A stretch of DNA of 45,718 bases from Actinomycetes bacterium (GCA_021373175.1 JAJFTE010000134.1:1-45718); one strand, 5' to 3'; counted from the stretch's first letter, positions 8,190 to 15,848 are shown. Notes: generated from the sequence alone by a model not told the origin. Numbers and translations: made by a program.

Positions 8190-8222
8190 GAGGGTTTGTC
8201 CGTCGCGACATAAGGAGCCCCA

Positions 8223-8609
8223 ATGGACCTGCGTCCGCATCACATTGGCATCGTCGTGAGCGACCTGGAGCGCTCGATCGCGTTTTACGAAGCGCTCGGG
8301 TTCCACACCGTGAGGGTCATGGACAGCGACGATGGCTCGCGGGTCATCACCTTCATGGACCTTGGCGGGATGCAGGTAGAGCTCTTTTGGTATGCCACCA
8401 CTCCCGCCCCTGCCGAGCGGGGCGAGAAGCGGCTGGGCTTCGCGCACCTCGCGCTTGATACCGTCGACGTCGCGGCCGCGCTTGCGGAGCTGAAAGCGAC
8501 AGGCCTGGTCCCCGATGACGTCCAGCCCCGCGTGGTCCCGCCGGACTTCACGCTCGCCTACATCCTCGATCCCGACGGTGCCGAGATCGAGCTCATGCAG
8601 CGGGGCTGA
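8223..8609 (+). CDS. VOC superfamily (glyoxalase/dioxygenase-like) protein
   Basis: 128 residues forming two beta-alpha-beta-beta-beta modules typical of vicinal-oxygen-chelate proteins: HHIGIVVSDLERSIAFYEALGF at the start and FAHLALDTVDVAAAL in the middle, ending YILDPDGAEIELMQ. Candidate metal ligands are His7, Glu in QVELFW, His in FAHLAL and Glu in EIELMQ. ATG 8223 follows AAGGAGCCCC. The length fits glyoxalase I or methylmalonyl-CoA epimerase-like members; the reaction cannot be decided from sequence. Confidence 0.88.
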   Translation: MDLRPHHIGIVVSDLERSIAFYEALGFHTVRVMDSDDGSRVITFMDLGGMQVELFWYATTPAPAERGEKRLGFAHLALDTVDVAAALAELKATGLVPDDVQPRVVPPDFTLAYILDPDGAEIELMQRG

Positions 8610-8620
8610 GCGGCGCCGAT

Positions 8621-9502
8621 CTACTGGCACTTCCACTTCTCGAGCGTGTCGGCGGCCTCATCCACGGTGAGGGCGGTCGCGGGCGCCCCCGGATCGTGCT
8701 CCCGCAGTCGCGAGAACAGCTCGGCGAGGATCGGTGGCTTGATGTTGCTGCGGTCGAGGACTTCGACATTCCCAAATACCTCGGCGGGCGTGCCCCTGAG
8801 CGCGATGGTGCCGCCGGGCGCAAGCACGTACGCGTAGTCGGCGAACTCCGGTACCGTATCGATGTCGTGCGTGGAGAGCACGACCGTCATGCACCGCTCG
8901 TGCGAGAGCCGCTCGAGCAGGCCCAGTAGCGATTGCCGGGACTTCGGGTCGAGCCCTTCGAACGGCTCGTCCAGCACGAGCAGCTCCGGGTCCATCACGA
9001 GCGCGCCAGCGAGCGCGACCTTGCGCTTCTCGCCGCCGGAGAGGTTGTGCGGCACGCGGTCCGCCAGATCCTTGATGCCGAGCAGCCCGAGGGCGCGATC
9101 GACCCGCTCGAGCACCTCGGCTTCGGGCAGGCCGTACTGCCTGGGGGAGAAGGCGACGTCGTCGGCCACGGTCGGCGCGATGATCTGTTCGTCGACGTTC
9201 TGCAGCACCACGCCGATACGGCGGCGGATCGACGTCCACGCTGCGGAGGGCGAGACGCCGAACACCTCTACGGCGCCTTCCTGCGGCTTCATGAGGCCGA
9301 GGATGTGGTAGAGCATCGTCGTCTTTCCGGCCCCGTTCGGGCCGAGCACCGCGACGCGCTTTCCCCGGTGCGCGAGGAAGTCGAGGCCGCACAGGTGCAC
9401 GGAGGTGCCGTCCTCGTACGTGTGGCGCACGCAACTGATGCGGACGATCTCCTCAGCATCGGGATCGTCGGGATGGACGTGATCGCAGTCGGCGTTTGTC
9501 AT
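8621..9502 (-). CDS. cbiO: Energy-coupling factor transporter ATPase (CbiO type)
   Basis: 293 residues. Seen: Walker A GPNGAGKTT, Q-loop region VVLQNVDEQI, signature LSGGEKRKVALAGAL, Walker B LLVLDEPFEGLDP and switch His in VLSTHDID. It begins at ATG 9502 with GGGAGGAACCG upstream. It is the last gene of a minus-strand unit regulator-CbiM-CbiQ-CbiO and overlaps CbiQ by four bases. It powers metal uptake together with CbiQ and CbiM at the membrane. The C-terminal 50 residues contain an acidic tail usual in CbiO-type subunits. Confidence 0.93.
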   Translation of the reverse strand: MTNADCDHVHPDDPDAEEIVRISCVRHTYEDGTSVHLCGLDFLAHRGKRVAVLGPNGAGKTTMLYHILGLMKPQEGAVEVFGVSPSAAWTSIRRRIGVVLQNVDEQIIAPTVADDVAFSPRQYGLPEAEVLERVDRALGLLGIKDLADRVPHNLSGGEKRKVALAGALVMDPELLVLDEPFEGLDPKSRQSLLGLLERLSHERCMTVVLSTHDIDTVPEFADYAYVLAPGGTIALRGTPAEVFGNVEVLDRSNIKPPILAELFSRLREHDPGAPATALTVDEAADTLEKWKCQ

Positions 9503-10299
9503 CGGTTCCTCCCACGGAACAGCAGCGCCGCGAACAGGCCCAGCAGGGCTGCCGCAAGCGGGATCCAGCTGTAGTTGATGACGCTTGCCCAGTACACGCG
9601 CCACACGATGGCGACGGCGAGCGCGGCGAGGGAGCCGGCGATGAGCGACTGGTCGGTCCTCGGCGAGCGCGAAGGCCGCTCGGCCACCTTGAGACGTCCG
9701 GAGTAGCCGCGAAGCACGAGCACGTCGTACTCGCGCTGCGCGAGGTCCACCGAGTACAGCAGCAGTCCGCCGAGCGCACGCGTCGTCGCCTGTGCCGAGC
9801 GGATCGGGTGCGTGCCTGAGATGCCGGCGCGCAGCCGCACGGCGCGGGTGAGGTCGGCGAACTTCTCGGCCAGGATGAAGATAGCGCGGTACGTCATGAG
9901 CAGGGCGTCGCCCACGAGCGCGGGCGTGACGCGCTGAGCTACTGCGAAGACTTGGGGGTAGGGCGTCGTGAACATGAGGGTGACCGCGCCAAGCGCCGCG
10001 GTGACGGCCTTAGCGATGATGAGCGCCGCCGCGAGCGCGTCGGGGGCTGACGCGATCGCGAAGACCGCGGCGAAGATCGCCGGATACGCCGCGAGCGGCA
10101 GCATCTGGCGGGCGGGGAGCCGCTCGGCGGTGATGACCGCGAGCAGGGCGAGCGCTAGCGCGACCACGATGAACAGGTTGCTGCTGACCACGATCGATGC
10201 CAGCACAAGCGCGAATGCCAGCAGTTTCGTGCGCGGCGAAGCATCGTGAAGGTGCGAACGTCCGCTCACGGCGGAACGGTCGAGGACGGCGATGTCCAT
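9499..10299 (-). CDS. cbiQ: Energy-coupling factor transporter transmembrane protein (CbiQ type)
   Basis: 266 residues with several hydrophobic segments (for example LLAFALVLASIVVSS and ALIIAKAVTAALGAVTLMF), the coupling-helix regions around MTYRAIFILAEKFADL and VLRGYSG, and a final pair of membrane helices before RGRNR. It starts at ATG 10299, sharing bases with the CbiM stop (TGATG), which indicates translational coupling. It is the T component linking the ATPase to the metal-binding S component. Confidence 0.92.
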   Translation of the reverse strand: MDIAVLDRSAVSGRSHLHDASPRTKLLAFALVLASIVVSSNLFIVVALALALLAVITAERLPARQMLPLAAYPAIFAAVFAIASAPDALAAALIIAKAVTAALGAVTLMFTTPYPQVFAVAQRVTPALVGDALLMTYRAIFILAEKFADLTRAVRLRAGISGTHPIRSAQATTRALGGLLLYSVDLAQREYDVLVLRGYSGRLKVAERPSRSPRTDQSLIAGSLAALAVAIVWRVYWASVINYSWIPLAAALLGLFAALLFRGRNR

Positions 10300-11105
10300 C
10301 AGTGCACCCCGTGCTCGTCGCCGGGCAGCACGGGTTCGGCAACGGCGAGCGGTCCCTCGAAGACGAGCGACGGCCGCACGCGCGCCACATAGCCGAGCAC
10401 CGCCGCGGTCACGAGCGCTTCGATGATCCAGCCGATCGGCCCGAGCGTGTATACGATGGTGGCGAAGCGTTTGAGACCGACGGCCGGAGCCGTCGCCGTC
10501 TGACGGCCAGAGAAGAGCCCAATCCCTACGACGCCTTTGGAGAACGGCGAGGCGAACGTGAGGTTGCGCGGGTTGAGCGCGCCGGTCTCGCGGGCGGTCG
10601 CGGCCGTCACCCCGGAGACCGCCACGAGCCCCACCAGAAGCGTCGTGGTGATGGCGAGCGTGATCACGGTCGTGACGGCGCTCGCGGCGCGGACGTGCCC
10701 TCGCCCGAGCAGCTTCACGAAGCCGCGGAACAGCGCCCACCCCAGCAGCATCTCGGTCATCGTCATGAGCGTGTTAAGCCCGATAACAGTGACGCCCCCG
10801 TGCCCGAGCAGCGCCAACACGACCTGCACGACGAATGCCGAGATGATCGCCAGCTGCGGGCCCAGCAGCACGCCGGCGACCACGGTGAGGTTGATGTGGT
10901 AGGCGATCGGGACGATCTCGGACGACATCGCGACAAGCACGAGTGCCGAGACGATCCCCACGAGCGGCACCTTGCGACGGATGTCGGAACGCGCGCTGAG
11001 CGCGCTCGCAAGCCAGACGAGCGCGACCGCGACGATCCAACCGCTGAGCCATAGCCAGACCGGCAAGACGCCATCGGGGATGTGGATGTGCGACACGTCA
11101 GCCAC
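10299..11105 (-). CDS. cbiM: ECF metal transporter substrate-specific component (CbiM/NikM family)
   Basis: 268 residues, about seven hydrophobic segments. The family's N-terminal HIPDG motif is present but sits at residues 8-12 behind an extension reading MADVSHI, whereas classical Ni/Co members start directly with Met-His and use the free N-terminus as a metal ligand. The sequence around MSSEIVPIAYHINLTVVAG and LGHGGVTVIGLNT matches the metal-site helices. It overlaps the upstream Fur-type regulator by eight bases. The regulator and operator point to a transition metal such as zinc, nickel or cobalt; which one is not shown. Confidence 0.88.
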   Translation of the reverse strand: MADVSHIHIPDGVLPVWLWLSGWIVAVALVWLASALSARSDIRRKVPLVGIVSALVLVAMSSEIVPIAYHINLTVVAGVLLGPQLAIISAFVVQVVLALLGHGGVTVIGLNTLMTMTEMLLGWALFRGFVKLLGRGHVRAASAVTTVITLAITTTLLVGLVAVSGVTAATARETGALNPRNLTFASPFSKGVVGIGLFSGRQTATAPAVGLKRFATIVYTLGPIGWIIEALVTAAVLGYVARVRPSLVFEGPLAVAEPVLPGDEHGVH

Positions 11106-11541
11106 GTTCCTTCGAGCACGTGGGGCACAGACCGTACAGCGTGACCTCGTGCGCGGTCACCGTGTAGCCGGCTTCCCGTGCAGAACGCACGAGCGGGCCG
11201 TCAACAGGGCATGCGACGCTCACGACGGTCCCGCACCCGGTGCAGATCAGGTGGTGGTGATGCTTCCCGCCGGCGCAGCGCGCGTACAGCGTGCTGCCGT
11301 CGCGCGCGCCGACGAGTGCGAGCGAGTTCGCCTCGGCCATCGCGGCGACCGCTCGGTACACCGTGGCCACCCCGATGCCGGGGCGCAGCGCGCTGACCGC
11401 GGCGTGGAGGTCCTCGGCCGTGAACGCGCCGCCGAGAGAAGCGAGGGCCTGCGCGATGTCTCGCCGCGCGGCGCTCAGACGGCCCCGGCCGTAGAGACGG
11501 GCGGCGTCGAGCGGCTCTGTTGGATGTGCGGCGGTCGTCAT
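11098..11541 (-). CDS. Fur/Zur-family metalloregulator
   Basis: 147 residues. A winged-helix DNA-binding domain (residues about 20-85, FTAEDLHAAV and GVATVYRAV) precedes a dimerisation domain with the HHHHLICTGCG metal site and a second CPTC pair, so two Cys-X2-Cys structural zinc motifs are present. It is first in an operon with an ECF metal transporter and has a Fur/Zur-like box overlapping its probable promoter, suggesting autoregulation. Zur is favoured over Fur by box similarity, but Nur-type nickel sensing is possible. Confidence 0.93.
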   Translation of the reverse strand: MTTAAHPTEPLDAARLYGRGRLSAARRDIAQALASLGGAFTAEDLHAAVSALRPGIGVATVYRAVAAMAEANSLALVGARDGSTLYARCAGGKHHHHLICTGCGTVVSVACPVDGPLVRSAREAGYTVTAHEVTLYGLCPTCSKERG

Positions 11542-11553
11542 CCTGAACCCTAC

Positions 11554-11568
11554 TGAGAACGATTATCA
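11554..11568 (-). promoter_or_regulatory. Fur/Zur-like operator at the metal-transport operon promoter
   Basis: TGAGAACGATTATCA is an imperfect 6-3-6 palindrome 13 bases upstream of the regulator's ATG. Read on the minus strand it contains GATAAT, a good -10 hexamer, so repressor binding would block the promoter. Its form resembles actinobacterial Zur boxes (TGAAAATGATTTTCA type, from memory). Confidence 0.6.
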
Positions 11569-11653
11569 CCTTCACCGTATACCCGGATGCGGTCGGGCTC
11601 AACCGTCGCCCCGCCGTGTCCGTTGGGGTAGCATAAGGAAGTCGGATAGCACC

Positions 11654-11669
11654 CTTGATAATCTTCAAG
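11654..11669 (+). promoter_or_regulatory. Palindrome overlapping the lysR ribosome-binding site
   Basis: CTTGATAATCTTCAAG has 5-bp arms (CTTGA/TCAAG) and ends inside the AAGGAG Shine-Dalgarno of the LysR gene that begins at 11677. It could be an autoregulatory operator or a small hairpin hiding the ribosome site. Confidence 0.35.
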
Positions 11670-11676
11670 GAGCAGC

Positions 11677-12564
11677 ATGAACCTCTCCCAGCTCCGTACC
11701 TTTGTGGCGGTCGTCGAGCATTCCTCGTTCTCGGCCGCCGCCCACGCGCTCGGGCTCTCGCAGCCCGCGGTCACCATGCAGGTGCAGGCGCTCGAGTCCG
11801 ACCTCGGCGTGACGCTGCTCGATCGTCGCTACCGCAAGGTCGAGTTGACCGAAGCGGGGCGCACCCTTCTGCCGCACGCGCGAAAGCTCATGCACGACAT
11901 GGACGAAGCGCGCCAGGACCTCGAGCGGCTCTCGGACACCGTTTCAGGGCACCTCATGGTTGCGGCGAGCACCACGCCGGGGCAGTACGTCTTGCCGAGG
12001 TTGCTCGGCGGCTTTCTTCGCGAGTACCCGGCTGTCGGCGTCACCATCAGGGTCTTTGATACGGGGGATGTGATAGCTCACGTTGAAAGCGGCGAAGCGC
12101 ACCTGGGCATGACCGGTGCCGAGGTCCCGGGAGCACACGTGTCGCAGGAGCTCCTGGGCAGCGACGACCTCGTGCTGGTGTGTCCGCGCGGCCACCCGCT
12201 CGCCGCCCGTACGCGCGTGCCGCTCTCCGATCTCGTGGATGAGCCGTTCATCGTACGCGAAGCAGGTTCAGGCACGCGCATGGTCTCCGAAGAGGCTCTG
12301 CGGCGTTCCGGCATCGACCCCGCCGAGCTGCGGGTGGTGATGGAACTCGGCACCAACGAGGCTGTCCTCTCGGCAGTTGAAGGCGGCATGGGAATCGGCA
12401 TCGTGAGCATGTGGGTCGCCGAGAAGGCCATCAAGCTCGGGACCGTGGGACTCGTGGCCGCTCCCGGGTTTCCGCTCGAGCGCCCACTGTTCCTCGTGCT
12501 GCCGCGAACCACGCTCACTCGCGCCGCGGATGCGCTTGCCGTCTATCTGCGAGCGGAACTGTAG
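11677..12564 (+). CDS. LysR-family transcriptional regulator
   Basis: 295 residues. An N-terminal winged helix-turn-helix (residues 1-60, MNLSQLRTFVAVVEHSSFSA then LSQPAVTMQVQALE) is followed by a periplasmic-binding-protein-like effector domain (about 90-295, SGHLMVAASTTPGQYVLPR). The effector domain resembles CysB/CysL-type regulators. It starts at ATG 11677 with AAGGAG seven bases upstream. It is divergent from the metal-transport operon (136-base gap) and lies upstream of the molybdenum/tungsten block, so either could be its target. The effector cannot be named. Confidence 0.93.
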   Translation: MNLSQLRTFVAVVEHSSFSAAAHALGLSQPAVTMQVQALESDLGVTLLDRRYRKVELTEAGRTLLPHARKLMHDMDEARQDLERLSDTVSGHLMVAASTTPGQYVLPRLLGGFLREYPAVGVTIRVFDTGDVIAHVESGEAHLGMTGAEVPGAHVSQELLGSDDLVLVCPRGHPLAARTRVPLSDLVDEPFIVREAGSGTRMVSEEALRRSGIDPAELRVVMELGTNEAVLSAVEGGMGIGIVSMWVAEKAIKLGTVGLVAAPGFPLERPLFLVLPRTTLTRAADALAVYLRAEL

Positions 12565-12602
12565 GTTGCGGCACCTCATTCAAGTCTGCGCAGTCCCGCA
12601 TC

Positions 12603-12646
12603 TTGCCAGCGCGGGCGCCCCGCGCGTACACTCAGGGTCGTACCCT
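12603..12646 (+). promoter_or_regulatory. Probable promoter with downstream inverted repeat
   Basis: TTGCCA (12603-12608) and TACACT (12627-12632) are separated by 18 bases and make a plausible sigma-70 promoter for the winged-helix/PBP regulator. AGGGT-CGT-ACCCT (12634-12646) lies at the expected transcription start and is a candidate operator for autoregulation. Confidence 0.45.
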
Positions 12647-12677
12647 AAAGAGAAACTTAGCGTAGTAGGGGAGACCG

Positions 12678-13667
12678 GTGGCCGGCACCATCAGGATGAA
12701 CCGCGACGATCAGATCGAAGCGATTGCCGACGCGACACGGAGGGCGATTCTTCGCAGGCTGATGGCCTCGCCCGCCACGCTGTCGCAACTCGGTACCGCC
12801 TTCGGCAAGCATCCCGCGTGGATTCGTCATCATGTGATGCGGCTTGCCGAGGCGGGCCTCGTCGAACTGAGCGAAGTTCGGCACGTGCGCAATTACACTG
12901 AGAAGTACTACCGCGCCACCGCGTCCGCCTTTGAGCTGCACCTCCTCATGGTCCCCGACGACGGCGCCGAGCGGTCGGTCACGGTCGTCGGCAGCAACGA
13001 TGACGCGCTTGATGCCTTCGCCCGCAGCCTGCCCGGCATGAGCGTCGTCCCCGTCTCGGTGGGGAGTCTTGACGGTCTCATCGCGCTTCGCCAGGGGCTT
13101 GCCGACATCGCCGCATGCCACCTGTTCGATGCGCGCGAGGCCGAGTACAACGTCCCGTACGTGCGTCATCTGTTCGGCGAGCGCGAGGTCGTCGTCGTGA
13201 CGCTTGTCCATCGCGAACAAGGTCTCATCGTGGCGCAGGGGAACCCACTCGGCGTTGGCAGCATCTCCGACGTCGTCGAGAAGGGAGCCCGGCTCGCCAA
13301 TCGCAACCCGGGGTCGGGCACGCGAGTCTGGCTGGACAGCCAGTTGCACTCGATCAGTGCCGATCGCTCGGCGATTCCGGGTTATGAGTCGTCCTTCGTG
13401 ACGCACGCCGAGGTGGCCGCTGAAGTCGCCCACCGGAGAGCTGACGTTGCGCTTGGCATCCGCGTGGCCGCCGAGAAGGTGGGGCTCGGGTTCGTCCCGC
13501 TCACCTGGGAGCGTTTCGATCTGGTCCTACCTGCGGACCGCATCGAGCGTCCCGGCGTGGAGGCATTCATGGGCGAGCTTGAGACACGGCGAGCCCGCAA
13601 GACGATGGGCGCTCTCAGCGGGTACGACGTTTCCCATACCGGCGATGAGGTATCGCTGGCACGCTAG
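12678..13667 (+). CDS. Winged-helix regulator fused to a PBP-like ligand-binding domain (probable molybdate/tungstate sensor)
   Basis: 329 residues. Residues 5-85 form an ArsR-like winged helix (IADATRRAILRRLMASPATLS, then IRHHVMRLAEAGLVEL). Residues about 95-310 form a substrate-binding-protein superfamily domain (PF12727 type) with SNDDALDAF, SLDGLIALRQGLADIAACHL and NRNPGSGTRVWLD, similar to molybdate-binding regulators. The start is GTG 12678 with GGGGAGACC upstream; ATG 12696 is possible. Its position just before a molbindin, tungstate transporter and cofactor genes suggests it senses oxyanion supply and controls them. The ligand is inferred from context. Confidence 0.85.
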   Translation: MAGTIRMNRDDQIEAIADATRRAILRRLMASPATLSQLGTAFGKHPAWIRHHVMRLAEAGLVELSEVRHVRNYTEKYYRATASAFELHLLMVPDDGAERSVTVVGSNDDALDAFARSLPGMSVVPVSVGSLDGLIALRQGLADIAACHLFDAREAEYNVPYVRHLFGEREVVVVTLVHREQGLIVAQGNPLGVGSISDVVEKGARLANRNPGSGTRVWLDSQLHSISADRSAIPGYESSFVTHAEVAAEVAHRRADVALGIRVAAEKVGLGFVPLTWERFDLVLPADRIERPGVEAFMGELETRRARKTMGALSGYDVSHTGDEVSLAR

Positions 13668-13699
13668 GTACAGCCGTATTCAGCGTTGGAGAGAGGGAG

Positions 13700-14428
13700 G
13701 GACAACGAACACCTGGGCCCAGGAGCGCGAGCCGTGGATGAGCTTCCCGGTCGTCACGACCGATGCAAGCGGTCTGCTGGACCAATGGGTGTATGCGAAG
13801 TTCGGTGACAAGGACGAGGGCGGCGACTACTACGCCATGATCTCGCTCTCGAAGACCGGTGCGGCGTCGACGTACAACTCGTCGGTGCTTCCGATCGTCC
13901 TCGGTCATGGCTATGACCACCGGAGGCGCGCGCCCGCGAACACCACCGGTACGCCGCCCACCGGCGGCACTTCCCATTCCGCAACCACCGGGAGCTCCCC
14001 GGCCGCTCCGATACCCTCCGGAGCCAAAGGCAGCGCTGGCATCGCTCTTCCGGGCGACGCCGGGGTCGGGACAGCTCTCGATGGTCCGCTCGAGGCGGCG
14101 GCGGGGCAGGTCCTCGCCGTAGGCGCCGGGTCGATGCCGGGGCTGCCGGGCCCTGGTGTGGCGACCGGCGAGACTGGCGGAACCGCCGCCGCTCTTGGGC
14201 GCACCTATCTGGCGGGGTTCGCGTGGCACCCCGCGGGAATCGGGCCGGGACCTCTGATGCCGTCCCGCGCCCGTGTGGTCTTGAAAGCGCGTGACTGACG
14301 CTTGATCGATGGCATCCGCTATCTTGCGACGCACCCGCAGGCGATCATCTACCAGACCGCCACCGCGCCTGGCGTGTGGCAGGCGATCGGACGCTCCAGC
14401 GGTACGGCGAAGCCAGACGGGGAATAGT
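13700..14428 (+). pseudogene. Cell-surface protein remnant with in-frame stop
   Basis: An open frame without a clear start reads WMSFPVVTTDASGLLDQWVY and KFGD..GDYYAMISLS, then a long Gly/Pro/Thr/Ser-rich linker, then LAGFAWHPAGIGPGPL. At 14296-14298 there is a TGA, after which the same frame continues sensibly as LIDGIRYLATHPQAIIYQ and TTAPGVW-like residues to TAG at 14426-14428. The character is that of the end of an exported, repeat-containing surface protein that has lost its signal peptide and most of its body. No function can be assigned. The only start with any context is ATG 13738. Confidence 0.5.
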
Positions 14429-14469
14429 CGACTCAAAGGAAGTGTCGCCGTTTCTGAGGAGGAACCATT

Positions 14470-14676
14470 ATGAAGCTTTCTGCCAGGAACGTCTGGAAGG
14501 GCAAGGTCGTCGAGATCGAGCTGGGCAGCGTGAATGCTGTCGTGAAGGTCGATGTCGGCGGCATCATCGTCAGTTCGATGATCACGCTTGACGCCGTGAA
14601 GGACCTTGGGATCAGCGTTGGCTCGGCGGTCTACACAGTCGTCAAGTCCTCGAGCGTGATCCTGGGCGTCGACTAG
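14470..14676 (+). CDS. Molbindin (Mop/TOBE-domain molybdate- or tungstate-binding protein)
   Basis: 68 residues making one Mop domain: MKLSARNVWKGKVVEIELGS, then NAVVKVDVGG and ITLDAVKDLGISVGSAVYTVVKSSSV. Such proteins form hexamers that bind and buffer molybdate or tungstate in the cytoplasm. It starts at ATG 14470 with GAGGAGG upstream. It is followed by a strong terminator, so it is separate from the tup transcript although it belongs functionally with it. Confidence 0.95.
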   Translation: MKLSARNVWKGKVVEIELGSVNAVVKVDVGGIIVSSMITLDAVKDLGISVGSAVYTVVKSSSVILGVD

Positions 14677-14696
14677 CGTCTCTTGCCGGCGTGCTC

Positions 14697-14723
14697 AAAG
14701 GCCCGGCCCTGCGCCGGGCCTTT
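14697..14723 (+). terminator. Intrinsic terminator after the molbindin gene
   Basis: The 10-bp perfect stem AAAGGCCCGG/CCGGGCCTTT (14697-14706 and 14714-14723) has a 7-base loop. It is an A-stem-T type terminator separating the molbindin from tupABC. Confidence 0.85.
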
Positions 14724-14737
14724 GGCGTGCTGGGACA

Positions 14738-14766
14738 TTGAGGTCGATGGTCGATTCGGATACTCT
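14738..14766 (+). promoter_or_regulatory. Possible promoter of the tup transcript
   Basis: TTGAGG (14738-14743) and TACTCT (14761-14766) are spaced by 17 bases between the molbindin terminator and the structured tupA leader. The -10 is a weak match. Transcription from about 14773 would include the entire candidate riboswitch. Confidence 0.4.
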
Positions 14767-14800
14767 AGCATTATGCCGTGGGGGCCCTGCGGCACATATC

Positions 14801-14893
14801 TCCGAGTCCCGGACATCTACGGCAGTTGGTCGCTGCTAAGGCGCCGGGACCGACAGGGTTGGATCGGAAACGATGCAGCCTTCCGTACTCGAA
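14801..14893 (+). promoter_or_regulatory. Candidate Moco/Tuco-type riboswitch upstream of tupA
   Basis: The 5' leader of the tungstate-binding protein gene folds into several stems. CGAGT (14803-14807) can pair with ACTCG (14887-14891) to close the domain. GTCCCGG (14806-14812) pairs with CCGGGAC (14844-14850), and inside it GCAG/CTGC (14822-14825/14833-14836) is flanked by TACG and TAAG, resembling an 11-nt tetraloop receptor. A second arm pairs GGTTG with CAGCC and ATCG with CGAT around a GAAA tetraloop. A CCGAGYC start, a GNRA loop plus receptor and location before tungstate transport all fit the Moco RNA motif as I recall it. The closing stem overlaps the second stem by two bases, and the 3' end lies just before the AAAAGGAG ribosome site, so translation control is likely. 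Confidence 0.55.
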
Positions 14894-14905
14894 AAGGAGA
14901 GTCAC

Positions 14906-15799
14906 ATGACAGACCGTTCAGTTCGACCCGCCCTGTGGCGGGTAGCGATCGTCGCGCTGGCAGTGATTATGGCATTCTCGCTCATCGGCTGCTCCACGCC
15001 TGCGACGACGAGCACCAATACCCCAACGGCTACAGCTCCCGTCGCGAAGACCAACATCGTGTTGGCCTCCACCACCTCGACACAGGACTCAGGCCTTTTC
15101 GACGTGCTGATCCCGGCATTCGAGAAGGCTGATCCGCAGTACTCCGTGGAGGTCATCGCGGTGGGCAGCGGTGAGGCGATCAAGATGGGCGAGAACAAAG
15201 ACGCTGATGTGCTGCTCGTGCACTCGCCTGCAGCCGAGAAGGCGTTCATGGCGGCCGGGTTCGGTATCGAGCGTCGCGACGTCATGTACAACGACTTCGT
15301 CATCGTCGGCCCCGCCTCCGACCGCGATGGCGTCAAGGGCGCGGCCGATCTTAACGCCGTTATGAAGGCGCTGGCGACAGGCAAGGTCCCGTTCATGACC
15401 CGCGACGATAAGTCAGGCACAAACGCCAAGGAACTCAAGCTCTGGGCTGATGCGAGCGTAAGCCCCACGGCGACCGCCAACTACAAGGACTGGTACCTCT
15501 CGACGGGCCAGGGTATGGGCGAGACCCTCAAGATCACAAGCGAGAAGCAGGGATACACGCTTTCCGACCGTGCCACGTTCCTTACGAACAAGGGTGGCCT
15601 TGATCTCGTCATCCTGCGCGAGGGCGACAAGGGCCTGCTCAACCAGTACGGTGTCATCCCGGTAAAGGGTGCGGCGCATGTGGAGGGTGGCATCGCCTTC
15701 ATGGATTGGATCACAAGCGCTGAGGGCCAGACGGTCATCGGCGAGTTCGGTAAAGAGAAGTTCGGACAGGCGCTCTTCACGCCGAATTACGTCAAGTAG
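14906..15799 (+). CDS. tupA: Tungstate ABC transporter substrate-binding lipoprotein TupA
   Basis: 297 residues. The N-terminus is a lipoprotein signal peptide (IVALAVIMAFSLIGC, lipobox LIGC) followed by a Thr/Pro linker. The mature domain begins with ASTTSTQDSGLFD, the hallmark TTSTQDSG motif of TupA/WtpA-like oxyanion binders. VLLVHSPAAEKAFM, RDDKSGTN and YTLSDRATF are further conserved stretches. ATG 14906 has AAAAGGAGAGTCAC upstream; an upstream ATG at 14873 would lie inside the structured leader and spoil the signal peptide. It captures tungstate outside the cell for TupBC. Confidence 0.95.
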   Translation: MTDRSVRPALWRVAIVALAVIMAFSLIGCSTPATTSTNTPTATAPVAKTNIVLASTTSTQDSGLFDVLIPAFEKADPQYSVEVIAVGSGEAIKMGENKDADVLLVHSPAAEKAFMAAGFGIERRDVMYNDFVIVGPASDRDGVKGAADLNAVMKALATGKVPFMTRDDKSGTNAKELKLWADASVSPTATANYKDWYLSTGQGMGETLKITSEKQGYTLSDRATFLTNKGGLDLVILREGDKGLLNQYGVIPVKGAAHVEGGIAFMDWITSAEGQTVIGEFGKEKFGQALFTPNYVK

Positions 15800-15848
15800 A
15801 TCGACCTTCATCGCGCGGCCGGCACCGTGAGAGCAAGGGTAGGGGTCA

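Noticed and set aside
14296-14298. In-frame TGA in the surface-protein remnant as selenocysteine
   Set aside because: The residues around it are linker-like without a redox motif, the gene has no start, and no suitable hairpin directly follows; a nonsense mutation in a remnant is simpler.
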